Assembly: GCF_006715045.1 (NCBI RefSeq)
Contig: NZ_VFML01000001.1
Location: 3,812,501 to 3,876,500, forward strand
Source: Amycolatopsis cihanbeyliensis
GTDB lineage: Bacteria; Actinomycetota; Actinomycetes; Mycobacteriales; Pseudonocardiaceae
DNA length: 64,000 nt
Direction: 5' to 3'
Made by a program: the position numbers and the translations under genes. The notes below the pieces were generated by a model. It ran no database searches. It worked only from the letters and a program-made list of their open reading frames with translations, and was not told where the DNA came from. Shown piece after piece: positions 57,869 to 64,000 of this stretch. Within the stretch, counting starts at the first letter, position 1. Each line of letters begins with the position of its first letter.

Positions 57869-58915
57869 CTAGCGGCGGGCGGGGTAGGACCGCGGCAGCC
57901 GGAAGCCACGGTCCGCGGCCACCTCGCGCAGCCGGTCCGGGTAGTCGGTGATGATCCCGTCCACGCCGTCGTCGATCAGCTTGTGCATGGTCGCCTTGTC
58001 GTTGACGGTCCACGGCACCACTCTCATCCCGGCCCGGTGCGCCTCGTCCACCAGCTCCTCGGTGGTGAACGGGACGTAGTCCGGGTCGGTCACGCCGCCG
58101 CCCTGCGGGTAGCCGTGCACCGGGGACAGCGCATGGGCGCCGAAGGACTTCGCCGCGCGCACCGGGCTGCCGCCGAAGTCGTCGATATCCAGGCCGCCGA
58201 GCCACGGCGACCTGCCCGGCTGCCCCACCTCGAGGAAGCCGGGTTGGGTGAGCGCGACCAGCTTCAGCCACGGCGCGGTACGGCGCATCTCCATCAGCGC
58301 GCCCCAGTCGAAGCTCTGGACGGTCGTGTTCCGCGCGAACCCGGACCGGGTGATCTCCCAGGCCGCGCGGCGGACGAACCGGGTGCGCGGCGCGGTCTCC
58401 TCCGGGGCGGCCGCCTCCACCTTGGTCTCGATGTTGAACCGCATCCCCCAGGCGTGGTGCCGCCGTGCCAGCGCGAACACCTCGGCCAGGGTGGGCATCC
58501 TCGCCCCCGGCGAGAGCTCCTGATCCGGGTAGTTCGGCTGCCGCCGCGACCCGCAGTCCAGCGTGCGGACCTGGGCGAAGGTGAGGTCCCTGACGTACTC
58601 GCCCGCGTAGGGGAAGTCCGGGTCGCCCGGGGTGACCGGGGTGGTGTCCGCGCACTTGCCCGGGTCGATCCTGCGGTCGTGGGTGACCACGTCCCGGCCG
58701 TCGGCGGTGATCTGGATATCCAGCTCGAGCGTGGTCACACCCAGCTCCATGGCCTTGGCGAAGGCGGCGAGTGTGCCTTCCACGGTGAGCCCGATCCCGC
58801 CGCGGTGCGCCTGGAGGTCGAGGTGCCCGCGCGGCAGGGCCTGCGCCGTCCCGGTGCCCAGCAGCCCGGTGACCAGCACCGCCGCCAGCACCGTGCGTCC
58901 GTACTTGCGTTTCAT
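57869..58915 (-). CDS. Secreted glycerophosphodiester phosphodiesterase
   Basis: A 348-residue protein from ATG 58915 with GGGGAACGGGT upstream. It begins MKRKYGRTVLAAVLVTGLLG, a signal peptide likely cut after AQA. The GDPD TIM-barrel motifs are LQAHRGG, VEGTLAAF, TLELDIQITADGRDVVTHDR and, at the C-terminus, VVPWTVNDKATMHKLIDDGV. Catalytic His pair and metal-binding Glu residues are in place. It hydrolyses deacylated phospholipid head-group diesters outside the cell to glycerol 3-phosphate. The region up to 59070 holds only its promoter and that of the next divergent gene. Confidence 0.94.
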   Translation of the reverse strand: MKRKYGRTVLAAVLVTGLLGTGTAQALPRGHLDLQAHRGGIGLTVEGTLAAFAKAMELGVTTLELDIQITADGRDVVTHDRRIDPGKCADTTPVTPGDPDFPYAGEYVRDLTFAQVRTLDCGSRRQPNYPDQELSPGARMPTLAEVFALARRHHAWGMRFNIETKVEAAAPEETAPRTRFVRRAAWEITRSGFARNTTVQSFDWGALMEMRRTAPWLKLVALTQPGFLEVGQPGRSPWLGGLDIDDFGGSPVRAAKSFGAHALSPVHGYPQGGGVTDPDYVPFTTEELVDEAHRAGMRVVPWTVNDKATMHKLIDDGVDGIITDYPDRLREVAADRGFRLPRSYPARR

Positions 58916-59070
58916 ACCCGTTCCCCAGCCTTTCGGTGAAGGTTTCGACCGAGGCTCACACAGCGGGGTGACCGCGGGGGAAATTCCAGGAGGAGACTGG
59001 CCGACCCGACACGCGGGTAGCGGTTTCTGGCGGAATATCGGCCGAACACTAGACAACCCAATAGATTGGC

Positions 59071-60276
59071 ATGATGGACCCCGTACGGAACCCGTTCGCC
59101 CCCGGCGCCGGGCAGCGCCCACCGGAGCTGGCCGGCCGCGAGCGCGAGTTGAAGGCCTTCGAGGTGGTGCTGGAACGAGTGGCGCGGGGACGGCCGGAAC
59201 GCAGCCTGGTGCTCACCGGGCTGCGCGGGGTCGGCAAGACCGTGCTGCTCGGCGAGCTGCGCTCGATGGCGGTGCGCCGGGGCTGGGGCGCGGGCAAGGT
59301 GGAGGCGCGACCGGATGCGGAGCTGCGCCGCCCGCTGTCCGCAGCGCTGCACCGGGCGATTCGCGACCTCGCGGTGAGGCACCGGGCACCGGACCGGGTG
59401 GACGAGGTGCTCGCCGTGCTCAAGGCGTTCGCGCTGCGGGTCAACCGCTCGGACTCGAAGATGCGGGACAGGTGGCAGCCCGGGATCGACGTGCCCGCGG
59501 CCAGCGGAAGGGCCGACTCCGGGGACATCGAGATCGACCTGGTCGAGCTGTTCACCGATGTAGCCGAGCTGGCCGCGGATGTCGGAACCGGGGTCGCCCT
59601 GCTGATCGACGAGATCCAGGACCTCGCCCCGGACGACGTGTCGGCGCTGTGCGCGGCCTGCCACGAGCTCTCCCAGTCCGGGGCGCCGCTGGTGGTGGTC
59701 GGCGCGGGACTACCGCATGTGCCCGCGGTGCTGTCCGCGTCGAAGTCCTATTCGGAGCGGCTGTTCCGGTACATGCGGATCGACCGGCTGGATCGCGACC
59801 ACGCGGACCGGGCGGTACTGGCGCCGGTGGAACGGGAGGAGGCGGGGATAGCCCCGGACGCGCTGGACGCGCTGTTCCACGCCTCGGGCGGGTACCCCTA
59901 CTTCATCCAGGCCTACGGCAAGGCCGCATGGGACGCCGCGCCCTCGGACCCGATCACCGGGGAGGACGTCCGGGTGGCCGCGCCCGAGGCGGAGTCCGAG
60001 CTGGCGGTGGGCTTCTTCGGCTCGCGCTACGAGCGGGCCACCCCCGCCGAACGCGAGTACCTGATCGCGATGGCCGAACTGACCAGGGGAAAGGACGAGA
60101 GCGCCGTGACCTCGGACGTCGCGGTGTACCTCGGCCGCAAGCCGTCCTCGCTGTCCCCGGCGCGGGACAGCCTGATGAAGAAGGGGCTGGTGTACTCCGC
60201 CGAACGCGGGCATATCGCGTTCACCGTCCCGCACTTCGGCAACTACCTGCTCGGCCGCGGTGGGGAGCTTGAGTGA
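59071..60276 (+). CDS. AAA-type ATPase of the ORC1/MalT-like STAND kind
   Basis: A 401-residue protein with two adjacent ATGs (59071, 59074). Walker A is TGLRGVGKTVLL (~residues 49-60), Walker B is ALLIDEIQDLAPDDV (~residues 175-189), and VVGAGLPHVPAVL is the sensor region. The C-terminal third (TPAEREYLIAMAELTRGKDE and on) is a winged-helix-like domain ending HFGNYLLGRGG. Homologues are annotated as ATP-binding proteins; the true role, perhaps signalling or DNA binding, is unknown. No partner effector is beside it except a small basic protein. Confidence 0.8.
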   Translation: MMDPVRNPFAPGAGQRPPELAGRERELKAFEVVLERVARGRPERSLVLTGLRGVGKTVLLGELRSMAVRRGWGAGKVEARPDAELRRPLSAALHRAIRDLAVRHRAPDRVDEVLAVLKAFALRVNRSDSKMRDRWQPGIDVPAASGRADSGDIEIDLVELFTDVAELAADVGTGVALLIDEIQDLAPDDVSALCAACHELSQSGAPLVVVGAGLPHVPAVLSASKSYSERLFRYMRIDRLDRDHADRAVLAPVEREEAGIAPDALDALFHASGGYPYFIQAYGKAAWDAAPSDPITGEDVRVAAPEAESELAVGFFGSRYERATPAEREYLIAMAELTRGKDESAVTSDVAVYLGRKPSSLSPARDSLMKKGLVYSAERGHIAFTVPHFGNYLLGRGGELE

Positions 60277-60440
60277 ACCGACTGCAACGGAAGAGTGGCG
60301 AGCAAGATCAGGATTTTGCCGATGAATCATCGGCATGTGCTCCGGTTCACCGGACGATCGTTGGCGACTTTGTGAAAAAAGGTGCATACTGGAGGCAGCA
60401 GCCGACAGCCGATGACGAGTCCAAGGGGATGCAGACACCG

Positions 60441-60587
60441 ATGAACCTCACAGCCAAGCTCCGCGCCCGCCGCGCCGAGGCCCGTACCCGCCGGGCGGTC
60501 AACCGCGCGATCGACAACGCGGCCAGCTCGACCATGCGCCACGAACTGATCGCGATGGCGCAGGCCCGGCAGGCCCACATGCGCTGA
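60441..60587 (+). CDS. Small basic protein, 48 residues
   Basis: From ATG 60441 (AAGGGG 12 nt upstream; ATG 60429 is also in frame) the ORF reads MNLTAKLRARRAEARTRRAV and ends AQARQAHMR. It is highly basic and predicted helical. Short proteins of this pattern are common in the family Pseudonocardiaceae as I recall, with no assigned function. It lies 164 bp after the ATPase gene. Confidence 0.6.
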   Translation: MNLTAKLRARRAEARTRRAVNRAIDNAASSTMRHELIAMAQARQAHMR

Positions 60588-60633
60588 GGCGCATACGCCC
60601 AACGGGGTTACATCCGATCGAGTGACCTGGACC

Positions 60634-60651
60634 ACATTCGATAACGAATGT
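60634..60651. promoter_or_regulatory. Inverted repeat ACATTCG-ATAA-CGAATGT
   Basis: Perfect 7-bp arms (60634-60640, 60645-60651) around ATAA in the gap between the small basic protein gene and the MarR-GNAT gene. It could be an operator for a rightward promoter, but the terminator at 60687-60729 separates it from the next gene. Role undetermined. Confidence 0.3.
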
Positions 60652-60686
60652 AACGCCACTCGATGCGGCGCCGATACCCCTGATGA

Positions 60687-60729
60687 CCCCGTGATGCTGG
60701 CGGACCCCCGACCTGGCAGCATCACGGGG
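60687..60729 (+). terminator. Terminator hairpin
   Basis: CCCCGTGATGCTG (60687-60699) and CAGCATCACGGGG (60717-60729) give a perfect 13-bp stem with a 17-nt loop, followed by CTTCC. It ends transcription from the ATPase/small-protein side before the MarR-GNAT promoter. Confidence 0.7.
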
Positions 60730-60785
60730 CTTCCATATGTTCGGACCCCTTGACTTCTCTTGCCGGGGCACCATGTACCCATATC

Positions 60786-60823
60786 ATTGACTCAGTCAAT
60801 TGATTGGTTGTGATGGTCAATGA
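60786..60823. promoter_or_regulatory. Nested palindromes over the MarR-GNAT promoter and start
   Basis: ATTGACT-C-AGTCAAT (60786-60800) is perfect, and TCATTGAC (60784-60791) is repeated inverted as GTCAATGA (60816-60823), which covers the start codon at 60820. The AT-rich, symmetric layout suits autorepression by the encoded MarR domain. Confidence 0.5.
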
Positions 60824-61758
60824 ATGAGCGGGTGCCTGCCGACCGGGTGGCCGAGGTCAGGGCGTTCAACCGGCTCTACACCCGGGTGATCGGGGTGCTG
60901 GACGAGGGGCTGGTCGGCACGCCCTACACCCTCGGCGAGGCGCGGCTGCTGTTCGAGGTAGCCCAGCACGACCTCACCGAGGTGACCGACCTGCGCCGGG
61001 AGCTGGACCTCGACCCCGGCTACGCCAGCCGCCTGCTGGCCAAACTGGAGCGGCGGGGCCTGCTGGTCAGGGAACGCTCCGCCGCCGACGGCAGGCGGCA
61101 GACAGTCCGGCTCACCGATGAGGGCAGGCGAACGCAGGCGGATCTCGAGGAACGCAGCACCGCTCAGGTCGGGGAGTTGCTGGCCGGGCTCGCCGAGGAG
61201 GATCAGCGGCGGTTGCTGGCCGCCATGGGCACGATCGGCGGGTTGGTCGGTGCGCACCGGCGGGACTCCCGGAACACCTCCGTGCTGCTGCGCCCACCGC
61301 GGGCAGGGGACCTCGGCTGGGTGGTGCACCGGCACGGCGTGCGCTATGCCGCCGAGTGCGGCCTGGACCACACCTTCGAGGCGCTGGTGGCGCGGGTGGT
61401 CGCCGAGTACGGGCAGGCGCGGGACACCGCACGCCAGGCGGCGTGGATCGCCGAGCTGGATGGGGAGCCGGTGGGCTCGATCTTCTGCATGCCGGGGCCG
61501 GAGGGGCACCTCGCGAAGCTGCGGCTGCTGCTGCTCGAACCGCGGGCCCGCGGGCGGGGTATCGGCGGGCAACTGGTGGAGGGCTGCCTCGCCTTCGCCC
61601 GCACGGTCGGCTACACCGCGATCGAGCTGTGGACCATCGACGAACTCCTCGCCGCCCGCCGGATCTACCAGGAAGCCGGGTTCGAGCTGGTCGAGGAGAA
61701 GCCGGAACATCGCTTCGGCCGCGACATCGTCGGGCAGACCTGGCGGCGTGCGCTCTAA
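60820..61758 (+). CDS. MarR regulator fused to GNAT acetyltransferase
   Basis: A 312-residue two-domain protein beginning MNERVPADRVAEVRAFNRLY. Residues 1-145 are a MarR winged helix (TDLRRELDLDPGYASRLLAK, RSAADGRRQTVRLTDEGRR). Residues ~155-312 are a complete GNAT with the acetyl-CoA loop LEPRARGRGIGGQLVEGCL and YQEAGFELVEEK. Such fusions are known in actinobacteria and proteobacteria, where DNA binding and acetylation may be linked to one small molecule. Operator-like palindromes overlap its start. Confidence 0.93.
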   Translation: MNERVPADRVAEVRAFNRLYTRVIGVLDEGLVGTPYTLGEARLLFEVAQHDLTEVTDLRRELDLDPGYASRLLAKLERRGLLVRERSAADGRRQTVRLTDEGRRTQADLEERSTAQVGELLAGLAEEDQRRLLAAMGTIGGLVGAHRRDSRNTSVLLRPPRAGDLGWVVHRHGVRYAAECGLDHTFEALVARVVAEYGQARDTARQAAWIAELDGEPVGSIFCMPGPEGHLAKLRLLLLEPRARGRGIGGQLVEGCLAFARTVGYTAIELWTIDELLAARRIYQEAGFELVEEKPEHRFGRDIVGQTWRRAL

Positions 61759-61920
61759 GCTGTGTTCAAGAAGGCGCGCGATCGACGAACCCGTATACGG
61801 GCCGTGGCTCCTCGAACAGCCGCACCTCGAGCAAGCAGGCCGCCCGCAGCCGGGTTCGCGAGGCCTTCGGCCGAGAGCGCGCCCCCGCATCACCTTGTGC
61901 GGGCACCTTCCTCAACAGCT
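61758..61920. mobile_element. MITE-like element, long copy
   Basis: Imperfect terminal inverted repeats AGCTGTGTTCAAGAAGG (61758-61774) and CCTTCCTCAACAGCT (61906-61920) bound a 163-bp element without coding capacity. The right ~50 bp (GCGCCCCCGCATCACCTTGT, then GCGGGCACCTTCC) match the 51586-61646-bp-apart short copy at 51586-51646 in reverse orientation. It fills the gap between the MarR-GNAT stop and the convergent AhpD-like stop, just as the short copy fills its gap. Confidence 0.65.
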
Positions 61921-61921
61921 C

Positions 61922-62488
61922 CTAGCGCCCCATCCCGTAGAACTCCGGGTTGGGCCGCAGCGCGGTCAGGTGCGCCAGCCGGTTGGACATGGCGAACAAC
62001 GCCGCGATCGCGCCGACGTCCCAGATCTCGTCCTCGGTCAGCCCGGCGGCGCGGGCCGCGGCCACCTGCTCCTCGCCGAACCGGGCGGAGTCCCGCGCCA
62101 GCGCGAGCGCGAGGTCGACGATCGCCCGGCCGCGCCGGTCCAGGTCCACCTGCCAGGGGTTGCTGGACACCCGGTCCGCCAGCTCCGGGTCCTTGGCCCT
62201 GATCCGCAGGATCGCGCCGTGCGCCACCACGCAGTAGGTGCAGTGGTTCGCCCCGGAGGTGGCCACCACCACCAGCTCCCGCTCGGCCTTGCTCAGGCCG
62301 TCCGGCCGCTCCATCAGTGCGTCGTGGTAGTCCAGGAACGCCCGCAGCTCGGCGGGGCGGTGCCCGAGCGCGCGGAAGATGTTCGGCACGAACCCGGACT
62401 TCTCCGCGATCGCCTCGATCCGCCCGCGCAGGTCCGCGGGTAGCTCCTCTGGTTCGACGGTGCCGAACCTGCTCACCTGGTCACCCAT
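61922..62488 (-). CDS. AhpD-like/carboxymuconolactone decarboxylase-family protein
   Basis: A 188-residue protein from ATG 62488 (a GTG at 62497 is in frame). It begins MGDQVSRFGTVEPEELPADL. The redox motif is CTYCVVAHG (~residues 83-91), with E-x-V-V-V-A-T-S upstream, as in peroxidase-related AhpD proteins. Helices VAAARAAGLTEDEIWDVGAI and NRLAHLTALRPNPEFYGMGR complete the fold. Two cysteines and the histidine suit alkylhydroperoxidase or thiol-disulfide chemistry. Confidence 0.9.
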   Translation of the reverse strand: MGDQVSRFGTVEPEELPADLRGRIEAIAEKSGFVPNIFRALGHRPAELRAFLDYHDALMERPDGLSKAERELVVVATSGANHCTYCVVAHGAILRIRAKDPELADRVSSNPWQVDLDRRGRAIVDLALALARDSARFGEEQVAAARAAGLTEDEIWDVGAIAALFAMSNRLAHLTALRPNPEFYGMGR

Positions 62489-62563
62489 GTCGGCCACACT
62501 AGTGGTGTCGATTCGGCGCGGTCTCGTTCGTCATACCGGCGAACCAACCCGGAGGAGGAGACC

Positions 62564-62920
62564 ATGCCCAGTTATGTCGGGTTCCTGCGCAACCCGGTCA
62601 AGGCCTATACCGGGCTCAGCCCGGACGAGGCACAGCGAACCCTGGACGAGTACCTCGCCTGGAACGCCGAGCGGGAGCGGGCGGGCACCCCGGTTTCCGG
62701 CGGCGGGCTTTCCCGTGGCGGCCGGGTGGTTCGCCTTGCCGGGGGCGAGCTGACCTCGACCGACGGCCCGCACACCGAGTCGAGCGAGATCGTCGGCGGG
62801 TACCTGGTGCTCGAGGCGGCCGATCTGGACCAGGCGGAAAAGATCTTCGGCAGCCACCCGCACCTGGCGATCGGGTCGATCGAGGTGCGAGCCATCGGCG
62901 AGCGGGGCTGCACGGACTGA
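62564..62920 (+). CDS. DGPF/YCII-domain protein 1
   Basis: A 118-residue protein beginning MPSYVGFLRNPVKAYTGLSP with GGAGGAGGAG upstream. The fold marks are an acidic-aromatic EYLAWNAERERAG helix, the STDGPHTESSEIVGGYLVLE loop (DGPH for the family's DGPF) and a C-terminal HPHLAIGSIEVRAI. DGPF proteins are small ferredoxin-like proteins regularly encoded with ECF42 sigma factors. It may be the target gene or partner of that sigma. Confidence 0.92.
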   Translation: MPSYVGFLRNPVKAYTGLSPDEAQRTLDEYLAWNAERERAGTPVSGGGLSRGGRVVRLAGGELTSTDGPHTESSEIVGGYLVLEAADLDQAEKIFGSHPHLAIGSIEVRAIGERGCTD

Positions 62921-62995
62921 GTACCGCGCGTTGCGGAACAGACGTTGGGACAAGCATTGGGACAAGCATGGGGGAACAGACACCGAGGAGGCGGG

Positions 62996-63340
62996 ATGAC
63001 CAAGTACATCAGCTTCGCCGTCGGCGGCGGCGACGACCCGGCGTGGGCCGATCCGGAGCGGGCGGAGCAGGCGTTGCAGGCCTACCTCGCCTGGGACGAG
63101 AGGCTGCGCGAGCAGGGCAGGATGGTCGACGGCGGAGGGCTGGGCGACGAGGCGAAGGTACTGCGCAAGAACGGCGAGGGCGTGGTGGTCAGCAACGGGC
63201 CGTTCGCCGAGACGCAGGACGTCGTCGGCGGCTACGCCGTGTTCGAGGCGGAGAGCATGGCCGAGGCGGTCGAGCTGTGCCGGGACCACCCGCACCTCGA
63301 CTTCGGGTTCATCGAGATCAGGGAGCTGACCCTCGAATGA
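62996..63340 (+). CDS. DGPF/YCII-domain protein 2
   Basis: A 114-residue protein from ATG 62996 (GAGGAGGCGGG upstream), beginning MTKYISFAVGGGDDPAWADP. The motif SNGPFAETQDVVGGYAVFEA (NGPF variant) and HPHLDFGFIEIREL align with protein 1. The stop overlaps the sigma-factor start as ATGA, so it is translated together with the sigma factor. In the gap before it TTGGGACAAGCA occurs twice in tandem (62945-62968). Confidence 0.92.
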   Translation: MTKYISFAVGGGDDPAWADPERAEQALQAYLAWDERLREQGRMVDGGGLGDEAKVLRKNGEGVVVSNGPFAETQDVVGGYAVFEAESMAEAVELCRDHPHLDFGFIEIRELTLE

Positions 63341-64000
63341 CCGTACCGGCCGGCGTGGTGGAGCACCTGTTCCGGCACAGCGCGGGGCGGATCACCGCCA
63401 CGCTGGCCCGTACCCTCGGCGCGGACCGGCTCGACCTCGCCGAGGACTGCGTCGCCGACGCGCTGGAGCAGGCGCTGCGCACCTGGCCACACTGCGGCAT
63501 ACCGGACAACCCGAGTGCCTGGCTGTTCCGCGCCGCCCGCAACCGCGCCCTCGACCTGCTGCGCAGGGAACGCACGCTACGCGCGAAGCTGCCCGCGTTG
63601 GCCGATCTGAGTGCCGCGGGTACCCCGGCAACCGGGGACGCGGAGCTGGCACTGATGCTGCTGTGCTGCCACCCGGAGCTGCCCCAGGTGTCCCAGGTGG
63701 CGCTCACCCTGAAGACCGTCGGCGGGCTCGGCGTGCCGGAGATCGCCGGCGCCCTGCTGACCAGGCCGGCGACCGTGGCCCAGCGGCTGGTGCGGGCGAA
63801 ACGCTGGCTGCGCGAGTGCGGGCAACGGGTCGAGCTGCCGCCACCGGACGCCCTTCCCGGTCGGGTGGACAGCGTGCTGGCGGTGCTGTACCTGCTGTTC
63901 ACCGAGGGCTACCGCGCCACCAGCGGGGACGCCGCCGTACGCGGCGAGCTGTGCGGGGAGGCGATCCGGCTCGGCAGGTTGCTGCTCGCCGACCGGCGCA
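63337..64000 (+). CDS. ECF42-type RNA polymerase sigma factor (C-terminus outside window)
   Basis: ATG 63337 opens a frame of 221 codons that continues past the window. Region 2 is EDCVADALEQALRTWP followed by NPSAWLFRAARNRALDLLRR, and region 4 is TVGGLGVPEIAGALLTRPAT with VAQRLVRAKRWLRE. VLAVLYLLFTEGY begins the long C-terminal extension typical of ECF42. This group has no anti-sigma factor and is encoded with DGPF proteins; the extension is thought to control activity. The operon here fits that pattern. Confidence 0.92.
   Translation, partial: MTVPAGVVEHLFRHSAGRITATLARTLGADRLDLAEDCVADALEQALRTWPHCGIPDNPSAWLFRAARNRALDLLRRERTLRAKLPALADLSAAGTPATGDAELALMLLCCHPELPQVSQVALTLKTVGGLGVPEIAGALLTRPATVAQRLVRAKRWLRECGQRVELPPPDALPGRVDSVLAVLYLLFTEGYRATSGDAAVRGELCGEAIRLGRLLLADRR

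Noticed and set aside
62945..62968. Tandem TTGGGACAAGCA repeat as an operator
   Set aside because: Only two 12-bp copies between two short genes, with no symmetry; it may be simple slippage.

Overview
The window is a chromosomal segment of a high-GC actinobacterium. Codon usage, the gene families, the frequent GTG starts and the ATGA start-stop overlaps all point to the Pseudonocardiaceae (an Amycolatopsis/Prauserella-like organism). This is inferred from protein character and from an interspersed palindrome family of a kind I associate with these genomes; there is no rRNA here to confirm it. About 65 protein genes, one tRNA and many inverted repeats can be supported. No CRISPR array, transposase gene, phage or natural-product cluster was found.

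Layout. 1-3.6 kb: a MarR regulator (cut by the window edge) divergent from a decayed FAD monooxygenase, then dcd and an MpaB-type oxygenase. 3.6-8.1 kb: tRNA-Gly(CCC) followed by an accessory stretch that looks like the remnant of an actinomycete integrative element (short Pra-like ORF, two paralogous small proteins, a GntR regulator with a clear operator, a HAD hydrolase), then a DHFR-fold reductase and a PP2C-like protein. 8.1-13.6 kb: small enzymes, a broken GNAT gene, LysR/EamA, VanZ, mug and a LuxR regulator with a degenerate receiver. 13.6-25.3 kb: fadE5, small membrane and LRR proteins, a thioredoxin-NHL/GroES-like/VanW operon, two lipoproteins, an SRPBCC protein and a large beta-helix membrane protein. 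25.4-34.8 kb: a polar amino acid ABC importer, the conserved ATP-grasp/alpha-E/transglutaminase triad, and an iron-siderophore importer with an IdeR-type iron box. 34.8-44.7 kb: a Liv-type ABC importer operon with an embedded acyl-CoA synthetase, flanked by two paralogous M20 dipeptidases. 45-48.8 kb: a branched-chain 2-oxoacid (or pyruvate) dehydrogenase E1alpha-E1beta-E2 operon. 49-55.4 kb: FxsA, two SCP2-fold proteins, a TetR regulator, and the htdX-fabG4/fadA2 lipid module. 55.5-64 kb: a DrrAB-like exporter, DoxX, a secreted glycerophosphodiesterase, an AAA ATPase, a MarR-GNAT fusion, an AhpD-like protein, and two DGPF/YCII proteins with an ECF42-type sigma factor that runs off the right edge.

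How the parts connect. The strongest new signal is regulatory: a short operator, TACY-N4-RGTA, occurs twice between tetR and the SCP2 genes, once as a perfect 22-bp palindrome between fabG4 and fadA2, and twice upstream of fadE5 some 37 kb away. In Mycobacterium tuberculosis tetR/htdX/fabG4/fadA2/fadE5 are neighbours, so the split locus here seems to keep common control. Other structural oddities are two short coupling ORFs inside the liv/fadD operon (one made by a tandem duplication of the fadD start), a three-copy 33-bp minisatellite in the E1alpha gene, two copies of a 'CCCTGAACG' palindrome, and two MITE-like elements placed exactly between convergent stop codons.
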